From Sediminibacterium sp. (GTDB lineage Bacteria > Bacteroidota > Bacteroidia > Chitinophagales > Chitinophagaceae), in the NCBI GenBank assembly GCA_028288645.1, contig JAQBNJ010000444.1:1-5368 (forward strand): a stretch of 5,368 bases of DNA, read 5' to 3'. Shown here in pieces: positions 1-4,981 of this stretch. Position numbers and translations under genes: made by a program. The notes under the pieces are model-generated. The model ran no database searches. It saw only the letters and a program-made list of their open reading frames with translations, and was not told the origin of the DNA. The stretch's first letter is position 1; each line of letters begins with the position of its first letter.

Positions 1-113
1 ATACGTTCCAGGTTGCGCCTGAAACGGAGGCGGTCGACCTGCACATTTATATCTCTCAGTTCAGATACCCAGTTGCTTACAAGGCTGTGTTGGTCGCTTA
101 GGTTAACTATCAT
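1..113 (-). CDS. upp: Uracil phosphoribosyltransferase, N-terminal part (cut by window edge)
   Basis: Reading the minus strand from the ATG at 113 gives 37 uninterrupted codons that run off the left edge. The peptide begins MIVNLSDQHSLV and continues through NWVSELRD to RLRFRRNLER. I recognise this as the N-terminus of bacterial UPRTases, in which an LRD-x(6)-R-x-RFRRNLERIGE stretch is typical. The family converts uracil and PRPP to UMP and pyrophosphate in the cytoplasm (pyrimidine salvage). The PRPP-binding and uracil-binding motifs lie beyond the edge, so they cannot be checked. The start fits because the family begins a few residues before the 'NLS/Q' segment and a TAnnTTTG box lies 31 bp upstream. 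The gene is divergent from the lipoprotein gene at 298. Identification rests on recalled family sequence. Confidence 0.85.
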   Translation of the reverse strand, partial: MIVNLSDQHSLVSNWVSELRDINVQVDRLRFRRNLER

Positions 114-143
114 GGGGTTGTAGTTACAGTGGTTTTAATGCCC

Positions 144-151
144 CAAAACTA
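144..151 (-). promoter_or_regulatory. Candidate -7 promoter box for upp
   Basis: The minus strand reads TAGTTTTG here, an exact match to the Bacteroidota sigma-ABfr -7 consensus TAnnTTTG. It would place the transcription start roughly 24 nt before the upp start codon. No clear TTTG -33 box is visible about 20 bp further upstream, so the assignment rests on the -7 match and its position. Confidence 0.45.
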
Positions 152-211
152 AATTCTATCAGTTGGAATGGGAAATTTAAGTTTTACAGGCCGGACGGAT
201 ACCAGAGGGCC

Positions 212-256
212 GTTCACTTCAACATTCCATGTTCCTTGTTCACTATTCAATATTCG
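212..256. repeat. Low-complexity TTCA/ATTC-rich spacer
   Basis: This part of the upp-lipoprotein spacer is a run of short related words: GTTCAC occurs twice, followed by ATTCAATATTC, with a small AACAT-TCC-ATGTT hairpin at 221-233. It has no convincing coding potential. It resembles the AT-rich filler often seen between Bacteroidota genes, though that is recollection rather than a comparison. The lipoprotein promoter should lie in or just after it. The best -7-like word is TACTTTAA at 272-279, which has no matching -33 box. Confidence 0.3.
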
Positions 257-297
257 TAAGGCTTATTTTCTTACTTTAAAGCCCGAAATACACCCAA

Positions 298-732
298 ATG
301 AAAAAACTAATTGCCGTGATACTGGTATGCACCAGTTTGTTTGCCTGTAAAGGAAAGGATAAACAGGAAAAGAAATTCGATACCAAATCCTACGAAGAAG
401 TAAAAGAAACACTGGCTGATAAAGAGAAGAACAATCCCACTAAATTCTTATCAGTAGAAAACCGCGACCGCAAAAACCTGATCGGGCAAACAGTAGTGAT
501 CGGCCATCTTACCAACCATGCAACCGTTTGCTCTTATAAAGATGTAGACGTCAAACTATCCTTCTTCAGCAAAACCGGGGTGAAACTGGATGAAGGAATT
601 GAAACCGTTTATGAAAATATCGCACCGGGTAAAACGATAAAATTCAAAACAAGATATTTTGCGCCGAAGGGAACGGATAGTGTGGCGGTAGTGGTGGTGA
701 AGGCGACGGGGGAGGTTACGGGTGGGAAATAA
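298..732 (+). CDS. Small lipoprotein with a possible FxLYD-like beta-sandwich domain
   Basis: This 144-residue protein starts with a lipoprotein signal peptide: MKK, a hydrophobic stretch at residues 4-16, and a lipobox L-F-A-C with the lipidated cysteine at residue 17. The next 35 or so residues are a charged, lysine- and glutamate-rich linker. Residues 59-136 form an alternating beta-rich domain with the order V-V-I-G-H-L-T-N-H, V-D-V-K-L-S-F-F, then A-P-G-K-T-I-K-F-K. This layout resembles FxLYD/DUF3426-type Ig-like domains, which carry a strand, a turn and a PGE/PGK-T motif. The domain call is by eye and tentative, and the function is unknown. Processing by signal peptidase II and membrane anchoring are expected. 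Residues after the cysteine are basic (KGKDKQEKK) rather than acidic, so surface export is not suggested. The start is the only ATG giving the intact signal peptide; no Shine-Dalgarno sequence is seen. It converges on ade with a 64-bp gap. Confidence 0.8.
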   Translation: MKKLIAVILVCTSLFACKGKDKQEKKFDTKSYEEVKETLADKEKNNPTKFLSVENRDRKNLIGQTVVIGHLTNHATVCSYKDVDVKLSFFSKTGVKLDEGIETVYENIAPGKTIKFKTRYFAPKGTDSVAVVVVKATGEVTGGK

Positions 733-796
733 TTCACTTATTGAACCAGCTCAGAAGAAAAGAATATTTGATAAAGGCTGTACACAAGTACACTCA

Positions 797-2443
797 TTAT
801 ACAAATGTAAACTTGTCCCCATCAAACAACCCCTTATCACTCAATTTCAAATGCGGTATCACCAATAGCGCCATAAAACTTAATGTCATAAATGGCGCGC
901 CAAGAGAAGAACCTAATGATTTTGCCATCGCATCTATTTCTGTATAAGCTTCAGCTACTTTAAATCCATCATCTGCACTCATTAATCCTGCAACAGGTAA
1001 ACCCAATACTTTTGAAATGGAACTGTTCACACAACTCACGCCGCCCCTTTCTGCTATCACAAGATTGATAGCTTTAGCGAGGCTGTCATCATCCACACCC
1101 ACCGCAACAATATTGTGGCTATCGTGTGCAACAGACGAGGCAATGGCTCCTTCTTTGAAACCGAAGTTTTTAATAAAACATTTTGCAACCGGTGCAGTAT
1201 GGTAGCGGTTGATCACAACCATTTTTAGTATGTCCTGTTCCGTATCACTTATCCATTCGCCGTTGTTTTCTTTTCCGGTTAACTGCAAACGGTTGGTGAT
1301 GAGTTGCCCATCCAATGCTTCTATCACGGGAATCTTTCCATCGGTTGATGGGTAGTCTTCTGTTTTTATTTTCAGGTCGTCGCGCGTTACCGGTTTGCAA
1401 TCGAATTGATTGATAGGCCTGGTAGCAACAGAATTGATAAAAGTTTTTCCGTCTTCTGCAACCAATTCCCCGTTGATATAGGTTTGATGGATCTTAAAAT
1501 CAACCAGGTCCTCTGCAAGGATGAAATCTGCAGGATCTCCGACACGCAAAAGACCGATATCCAATTTATAATGTGCAACAGGATTAATGCAGGCCGCCCG
1601 CAAAACACTGAACACATCAATACCTTTCGCAACCGCTCTTGCGCAGAGTTGATTAATATGGCCCGCAACTAAACTGTCGGGGTGTTTATCATCACTGCAG
1701 AACATGATCATTTTGGGATGATCTTCCAGTAATTCTATCAACGCTTCAAAATTCTTTGCAGCGCTTCCTTCGCGGATAAGGATCTTCATACCGTGTTGCA
1801 ATTTGTCAACTGCTTCTTCTGCGGTAAAACATTCATGATCGGTTGAAATGCCTGCTTCAATATATTGTTTGGCGTCTTCGCCTCTTAACCCTGGTGCATG
1901 GCCGTCAACCGGTTTTCCAGCGGCATGGGAAGCGGAAATTTTTTTCATCACTTCCGCATCCTTAAATAATACGCCGGGGAAATTCATCATTTCGCTCAGG
2001 TATTTGATCTCATCTTTTGCCAGTAATTTTTTTACATCATCGCTGTTCAATGCGGCGCCGGCTGTTTCAAAAATAGTGGCGGGCACACAACTCGGCGCAC
2101 CGAAATTAAATTTGAAGGAAACCTGTTTGCCGTTCTCTATCATGAACTCAACGCCTTCCATACCACATACATTTGCTATCTCATGCGGGTCGCTTACCGT
2201 GCCCACCGTACCGTGTAAAACAGCCAGCCTTGCAAACTCACTTGGTATCAGCATGCTGCTTTCCACGTGCACATGGCTGTCAACAAATCCTGGCAGAATA
2301 AATTTACCGATAGAAGCTGCTCCTTCGCCGATTTTAGCAATTGAGGCTATTACACCGTTTTCAACAACAACTTCAGCAGAATAGATTGTTTTCTTCTGTA
2401 TATCAACCAGGTTTCCGGTAATTGTGAATGATCGGGCAGCCAT
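797..2443 (-). CDS. ade: Adenine deaminase
   Basis: This 548-residue protein belongs to the amidohydrolase superfamily and would deaminate adenine to hypoxanthine and ammonia in purine salvage (EC 3.5.4.2). The N-terminal beta-sandwich leads to [13 protein letters not shown], with the metal-binding H57-x-H59. SDPHEIANV follows, with H87. Next come E151 in SEMMN, H182 in GHAPGL, H203/E204 in STDHE and D251/D252 in [10 protein letters not shown]. These match the positions expected for metal and catalytic residues in the Ade family. The C-terminal domain keeps the characteristic HDSHNIV segment at 440-446 and the RGGV motif at 466-469. The length fits the usual 540-600 residues and nothing looks broken. 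The ATG at 2443 gives an N-terminus of the right length. The gene stands alone: it is divergent from the LolA-like gene and convergent with the lipoprotein gene. upp, another nucleobase salvage gene, lies 684 bp beyond its stop codon. Confidence 0.96.
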   Translation of the reverse strand: MAARSFTITGNLVDIQKKTIYSAEVVVENGVIASIAKIGEGAASIGKFILPGFVDSHVHVESSMLIPSEFARLAVLHGTVGTVSDPHEIANVCGMEGVEFMIENGKQVSFKFNFGAPSCVPATIFETAGAALNSDDVKKLLAKDEIKYLSEMMNFPGVLFKDAEVMKKISASHAAGKPVDGHAPGLRGEDAKQYIEAGISTDHECFTAEEAVDKLQHGMKILIREGSAAKNFEALIELLEDHPKMIMFCSDDKHPDSLVAGHINQLCARAVAKGIDVFSVLRAACINPVAHYKLDIGLLRVGDPADFILAEDLVDFKIHQTYINGELVAEDGKTFINSVATRPINQFDCKPVTRDDLKIKTEDYPSTDGKIPVIEALDGQLITNRLQLTGKENNGEWISDTEQDILKMVVINRYHTAPVAKCFIKNFGFKEGAIASSVAHDSHNIVAVGVDDDSLAKAINLVIAERGGVSCVNSSISKVLGLPVAGLMSADDGFKVAEAYTEIDAMAKSLGSSLGAPFMTLSFMALLVIPHLKLSDKGLFDGDKFTFV

Positions 2444-2481
2444 AAAATATCTTAAATGGTGTTTAATTTAGTGTTGGCCTG

Positions 2482-2516
2482 AAAATGTATCGCGTGAAAG
2501 GAATTACATTTACAAA
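2482..2516 (-). promoter_or_regulatory. Possible ade promoter
   Basis: On the minus strand a TTTG (2513-2516) is followed after 23 bp by TACATTTT (2482-2489), one base off the TAnnTTTG consensus. It would give a leader of about 35 nt for ade. The spacer is longer than the usual 19-21 bp, so this is only a candidate. It overlaps the region that must also hold the promoter of the divergent gene at 2541. Confidence 0.3.
2505..2512 (+). promoter_or_regulatory. Possible -7 box for the LolA-like gene
   Basis: The plus strand reads TACATTTA, matching TAnnTTTG except for the last base, and would leave a leader of roughly 20-25 nt before the ATG at 2541. No TTTG is present at the proper distance; the nearest TTGG is 27 bp upstream. 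This is a weak candidate. Confidence 0.25.
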
Positions 2517-2540
2517 CTAATCAACAACGAAAGTAAGTAT

Positions 2541-3419
2541 ATGAAAAAAATATTCGCAGGTTTGTTTTTACTGCTCGCGGGTTTCACGGTGAAAGCCCAG
2601 ACAGCTGATGAGATCATTACAAAGTATGAAGCGGCTGCCGGTGGCCGGGAAAAATTAGAAGGCATAAAAATGCTGGAAGTGATCAGCAATGTTAAGTTCA
2701 GCGTAATGGGACAGAACATCGATATCCTGCAAACATTGGTACGTGAAAAAGGAAAACTGTTTCGCAGACAGGTAGGCGGTATCATGGGTATGGGCGATAG
2801 CTTTACCATGATCACAGACACTTCGGGTCATGTATATGTTCCCGGTATGCGCGGCTTTGGCGGCGGCGGCCCGGGTGGTGGCGGTGGCTTTGAGAGAGGC
2901 GGCGGTGGCGGAGGAAGAGATGGCGGCGGCGGTGCCAATAATGGTGCAGTATTAAACAGGATGAAACCTGAAGACGTTACCGCACAGCAATACGAAACTG
3001 ATTGTGCAGGTGCTTTTCCAGAACTGGTAAATTATGCGGCAAAAGGGCATACCGTACAACTGGCAGGAACAGATAAAGTAAGTAAAGTTCCCTGCTTCAA
3101 AATCAAGATGACTTTAAAGACCGGTCAGCAGGTTACCTATTGGATAGATCAGCAAACTTTTCTGGTAAAACAAATGGAATCAACCGGCGATATGGCCGCT
3201 AACCTTACCGGTTTTAGAGGCTTGTTAGAGGCTTATGGAAGTAATGTGCCTAAAAGTACAAAAGCTGTCATCCAGGTGAAAGAATGGGGTGAGTTCAAAG
3301 GTGTTCAGTTTCCGAAGAAATTCAGTCTTACTTATGGGCCAATCGATTCGGAAGTAGAGAATGGGAATATACAGATCAATGAAGGGCTGGAGGAGAAATG
3401 GTACCACACGAAGCCTTAA
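2541..3419 (+). CDS. Exported LolA-like protein with a glycine-rich insertion
   Basis: This 292-residue protein has a signal peptide cleaved after KAQ at residues 18-20. The mature part opens with TADEIITKYEAAAGGREKLEGI, typical of Bacteroidota periplasmic proteins annotated as outer membrane lipoprotein-sorting protein (LolA/LppX-like half-barrel). Residues 44-100 and 155-288 form long alternating beta strands. They include the family-like segments YAAKGHTVQLAGTDKV, YWIDQQTFLVKQ and KGVQFPKKFSLTYG. A glycine-rich loop at residues 105-131 interrupts the fold where relatives usually have a short proline/methionine-rich turn. No lipobox is present, so it should be soluble in the periplasm. Members of this family usually do not stand in for the essential LolA, so a role in lipoprotein transport is not established. 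The ATG at 2541 gives the intact signal peptide. The gene ends at a strong terminator. Confidence 0.82.
   Translation: MKKIFAGLFLLLAGFTVKAQTADEIITKYEAAAGGREKLEGIKMLEVISNVKFSVMGQNIDILQTLVREKGKLFRRQVGGIMGMGDSFTMITDTSGHVYVPGMRGFGGGGPGGGGGFERGGGGGGRDGGGGANNGAVLNRMKPEDVTAQQYETDCAGAFPELVNYAAKGHTVQLAGTDKVSKVPCFKIKMTLKTGQQVTYWIDQQTFLVKQMESTGDMAANLTGFRGLLEAYGSNVPKSTKAVIQVKEWGEFKGVQFPKKFSLTYGPIDSEVENGNIQINEGLEEKWYHTKP
2853..2933 (+). repeat. GGC/GGT-rich tract coding for a poly-glycine loop
   Basis: This in-frame run of GGC, GGT and GGA codons is broken by a few arginine, phenylalanine, glutamate, proline and aspartate codons. It encodes residues 105-131 of the LolA-like protein. It is far richer in G and C than the surrounding gene. 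Repetition of GGCGGC units makes it prone to length change by slippage, and the frame is intact here. Confidence 0.85.
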
Positions 3420-3447
3420 TTAATAATTAGTAGTTAATAATTAGTAA
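3418..3447 (+). repeat. AT-rich spacer, left arm of an imperfect inverted repeat
   Basis: This begins within the stop codon of the LolA-like gene and reads AATTAATAATTAGTAG followed by TTAATAATTAGTAA. Its reverse complement matches 3797-3826 at 26 of 30 positions. The two arms sit directly after the stop codons of the two convergent genes, so each gene ends in the same kind of AT-rich tail. Confidence 0.7.
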
Positions 3448-3489
3448 TTATGCCGTGTTCAAATTGATGCTCAGTAATTCAAATAATAA

Positions 3490-3529
3490 AAAGCAGGTGG
3501 CCGTTCAATTTTGAGCGGCTTCCTGCTTT
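3490..3529. terminator. Bidirectional rho-independent terminator
   Basis: A long hairpin has an outer stem AAAGCAGG/CCTGCTTT (3490-3497 with 3522-3529). After one T-T mismatch, an inner stem runs from 3499-3507 to 3512-3520, including G-U wobbles. The loop is four bases. A-rich sequence precedes it (3481-3492) and T-rich sequence follows (3527-3542), so it can end transcription from either strand. It lies 70 bp after the LolA-like stop codon. For the trmD operon it would act only after reading through the inserted element. Confidence 0.85.
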
Positions 3530-3537
3530 AAGCTTTA

Positions 3538-3551
3538 TTATTAACTATTAA
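3538..3551 (+). repeat. Left copy of a 14-bp flanking direct repeat (candidate target-site duplication)
   Basis: TTATTAACTATTAA here is repeated exactly at 3797-3810, directly abutting both ends of the inverted-repeat element. One further matching base (A) lies on the left of each copy. The sequence is AT-rich and related words occur nearby, so a chance or pre-existing repeat is possible. Confidence 0.55.
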
Positions 3552-3591
3552 TGCGAATCAAGGGTTGAAATTGAATATCAGGATGATTGCA

Positions 3592-3604
3592 GAGGCGTAG
3601 CCTC
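3592..3604. repeat. Small hairpin GAGGC-GTA-GCCTC
   Basis: A perfect 5-bp stem with a three-base GTA loop, inside the element. It is one of four hairpins of the same size and layout here. Confidence 0.6.
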
Positions 3605-3612
3605 GATACATA

Positions 3613-3638
3613 TTGTAGCAACGGATTTTAATCCGTTG
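3613..3638 (+). repeat. REP-like palindrome with 5' GTAG, first copy
   Basis: TTGTAG is followed by the near-perfect palindrome CAACGGATTTTAATCCGTTG at 3619-3638, with nine paired bases on each side of a TT centre. The GTAG at 3615-3618, directly at the foot of the hairpin, is the arrangement known for REP sequences recognised by TnpA-REP (RAYT) transposases. The whole 26-bp unit recurs in reverse at 3730-3755. Confidence 0.7.
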
Positions 3639-3663
3639 AACAAAAAAATAGTAAATTCCGGGA

Positions 3664-3676
3664 GAACCGTAGGTTC
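3664..3676. repeat. Small hairpin GAACC-GTA-GGTTC
   Basis: A perfect 5-bp stem with a GTA loop, matching the size and loop of the hairpin at 3592-3604 but with different arms. Confidence 0.6.
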
Positions 3677-3692
3677 GGTCCATATATGTATC

Positions 3693-3705
3693 GTGCCTAC
3701 GGCAC
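3693..3705. repeat. Small hairpin GTGCC-TAC-GGCAC
   Basis: A perfect 5-bp stem; the loop is TAC on the plus strand and therefore GTA on the minus strand, so it is the same design in the opposite orientation. Confidence 0.6.
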
Positions 3706-3729
3706 TTCCGGACTACGCTGAATCACAAA

Positions 3730-3755
3730 CAACGGATTAAAATCCGTTGCTACAA
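3730..3755 (-). repeat. REP-like palindrome with 5' GTAG, second copy
   Basis: This is an exact reverse complement of 3613-3638, including the GTAG foot on the minus strand. Two REP units in opposite orientation separated by 91 bp form the arrangement called BIME or REPIN. The pair could fold into one long stem or into two separate hairpins. Confidence 0.7.
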
Positions 3756-3763
3756 AATGAACC

Positions 3764-3776
3764 GAGCCGATGGCTC
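3764..3776. repeat. Small hairpin GAGCC-GAT-GGCTC
   Basis: A perfect 5-bp stem with a GAT loop (ATC on the other strand), the only one of the four that departs from the GTA loop. It lies just inside the right terminal inverted repeat. Confidence 0.55.
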
Positions 3777-3796
3777 TACTCAACCCTTGATTCGCA

Positions 3797-3826
3797 TTAT
3801 TAACTATTAACTCTTAATTATTAATT
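3797..3826 (-). repeat. AT-rich spacer, right arm, including right copy of the 14-bp direct repeat
   Basis: On the minus strand this follows the trmD stop codon and matches 26 of 30 positions of the tail after the LolA-like gene (3418-3447). Its first 14 bases (3797-3810) are TTATTAACTATTAA, identical to 3538-3551 on the other side of the element. The candidate insertion therefore appears to have gone into this AT-rich tail. Confidence 0.65.
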
Positions 3827-3830
3827 GCAT

Positions 3831-4508
3831 TTACTCATCCAGTAAATCAGGTCGTCTCTCCCTCGTCCGTTGCATCGATTGTTCATGCCGCCATTCTTCT
3901 ACTTTTTTGGGATCGCCCTGTAACAATATTTCGGGTACTTTATCGCCGCGGAAATCAGCGGGACGTGTGTAAACGGGTGGCGCTAATAAATTATCCTGGA
4001 AGGAATCGAAAAGTGCGGAGGTTTCATCATTCAATACCCCCGGTATCAGGCGGCCGATCGCATCCACTACAACTGCGGCAGCCAGTTCGCCTCCGCTCAA
4101 TACATAATCGCCGATAGAAATTTCTTTCGTTACATATTTTTGCCTGATGCGTTCATCAATGCCTTTGTAATGGCCGCAGATGATCAGTATATTTTCTTTC
4201 ATTGACAAAGCATTCGCGGCGCGTTGGTTAAAAGAAACGACATCGGGTGTCATGAAAATGATCTCGTCGTATTTTTTCTCCTGCTGTAGTTCATCTATCG
4301 CATTGGCCAATGGTTCGGGCATCATTACCATTCCGGCACCGCCGCCAAACTGGTAATCGTCTATCTGCATGTGTTTGTTAATGGCCCATTTACGGAGGTT
4401 GAGTGTGCGTACAGTCAGCAGTCCTTTTTCCTGCGCACGTTTCATGATGCTATGGTTGAAAGGGCTCTCCAATAATTCAGGAACAGCTGTAATGATATCG
4501 ATCTGCAT
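3831..4508 (-). CDS. trmD: tRNA (guanine37-N1)-methyltransferase
   Basis: This 225-residue protein methylates G37 next to the anticodon of tRNAs that read CNN and some other codons, using S-adenosylmethionine, and so prevents frameshifting. It starts MQIDIITAVPELL. It carries the SPOUT trefoil-knot motifs GGGAGMVMMPEP (55-66), CGHYKGIDERI (111-121) and SIGDYVLSGGEL (131-142). The DSF at 168-170 has the Asp I take as the catalytic base, followed by YTRPADFRG and the C-terminal WRHEQSMQRTRERRPDLL. The length is normal for the family. The frame stays open upstream to a TTG at 4535, but the ATG at 4508 matches the conserved N-terminus. The longer version would also overlap the preceding gene's stop codon. 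It lies 23 bp after a TonB-like gene and is probably co-transcribed. The usual neighbours rimM and rplS are absent from the window. Confidence 0.96.
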   Translation of the reverse strand: MQIDIITAVPELLESPFNHSIMKRAQEKGLLTVRTLNLRKWAINKHMQIDDYQFGGGAGMVMMPEPLANAIDELQQEKKYDEIIFMTPDVVSFNQRAANALSMKENILIICGHYKGIDERIRQKYVTKEISIGDYVLSGGELAAAVVVDAIGRLIPGVLNDETSALFDSFQDNLLAPPVYTRPADFRGDKVPEILLQGDPKKVEEWRHEQSMQRTRERRPDLLDE

Positions 4509-4531
4509 GCTGCAAAAGTCACGAAAAAAAA

Positions 4532-4972
4532 TCAAAGACTATCGCTCCGCATAAAACTGATCTTTTGCCTGCGTTTTTCTATAACCACTTTCCCATCTTG
4601 TGATGCAGGTGTCCAGGCCGGACTGCCAGCAACAATACGAATGCTTTCTTTTGCCAGTTCAGGATGAACGTCTTCGGGATTCTCTACTGTGATGTGTGAA
4701 GTATGTCCTGTGATATCTATCTCAAAAATTAATTTCACAGTCTGCTTTACGCTTTTTTCTCCTTTGGGTATGGTAAGATATTTACGGCCTAATTCGCGGT
4801 TCAGATTTCGTTCGAGATATTTTATCCATTGTGTGACGCCACCCTGAAATTCAGCCCGGTGTTCAGGATGTGTTTCAGTTTGTGTTGATTGATCGATGCT
4901 GTCTTTTGTATTCTGCGCAAAGCAGGGAATAAAAACAAAAACCGCTACGATCGCGAAGAATATTTTTTTCAT
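4532..4972 (-). CDS. Short exported TonB C-terminal-domain-like protein
   Basis: This 146-residue protein has a signal peptide with probable cleavage after FAQ (residues 18-20); C17 follows a proline and does not form a good lipobox. After a short polar linker, residues 40-140 resemble the TonB C-terminal domain seen in many Bacteroidota proteins. Visible landmarks are AEFQGGVTQWIKYL (40-53), VKLIFEIDITGHTSHITVEN (79-98), HPELAKESIRIV (103-114), PAWTPASQDGK (118-128) and a final KISF. No lasting membrane anchor or proline-rich spanning region exists, so it cannot work as a full TonB energy transducer unless the signal peptide stays uncleaved. It is most likely a free periplasmic protein. It follows the gene at 4982 by 9 bp and resembles that product, so the pair look like tandem paralogues. 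The substrate or partner is unknown. Confidence 0.75.
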   Translation of the reverse strand: MKKIFFAIVAVFVFIPCFAQNTKDSIDQSTQTETHPEHRAEFQGGVTQWIKYLERNLNRELGRKYLTIPKGEKSVKQTVKLIFEIDITGHTSHITVENPEDVHPELAKESIRIVAGSPAWTPASQDGKVVIEKRRQKISFMRSDSL

Positions 4973-4981
4973 TTAGCTTTT

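Larger units (their letters stand above)
3552..3796. mobile_element. MITE/REPIN-like non-coding element, 245 bp
   Basis: The element is bounded by perfect 17-bp inverted repeats: TGCGAATCAAGGGTTGA at 3552-3568 and its complement at 3780-3796. Complementarity extends three more bases on each side into the flanks. A 14-bp direct repeat abuts both ends. No reading frame of note lies inside. The interior holds an inverted pair of 26-bp REP-like units (3613-3638 and 3730-3755) and four small hairpins. Removing the element and one direct-repeat copy would leave an ordinary spacer of about 150 bp with its terminator. A non-autonomous insertion mobilised in trans is the simplest reading. It could instead be a chromosomal repeat cluster whose ends happen to be complementary. 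No family name is assigned. Confidence 0.65.

Noticed and set aside
168..350. Plus-strand 60-codon frame in the upp-lipoprotein spacer
   Set aside because: It overlaps the lipoprotein gene in another frame, runs through low-complexity spacer and has no recognisable protein features.
779..792. Small TGTAC-ACAA-GTACA hairpin between the convergent lipoprotein and ade genes, as a terminator
   Set aside because: The stem is only 5 bp and AT-containing, and neither side has a proper T-run directly after it, so it is too weak to call.
1848..2384. Long open frame opposite to ade on the plus strand
   Set aside because: It is antisense to a clearly conserved enzyme and has no recognisable domain or signal; it is a by-product of codon bias on the other strand.
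3613..3755. CRISPR array
   Set aside because: Only two repeat copies exist, they are inverted to each other, and there is no regular spacer pattern or cas gene.
4509..4535. Upstream TTG start for trmD adding nine residues (MIFFRDFCS)
   Set aside because: TrmD proteins start at the M-x-I-D-I-I-T segment, and the extension would overlap the previous gene's stop codon; the ATG at 4508 fits better.
4948..4972. Lipobox in the TonB-like protein at 4532-4972 around C17
   Set aside because: The residues before the cysteine are F-I-P, which does not fit the lipobox; the A-Q site just after it fits signal peptidase I better.
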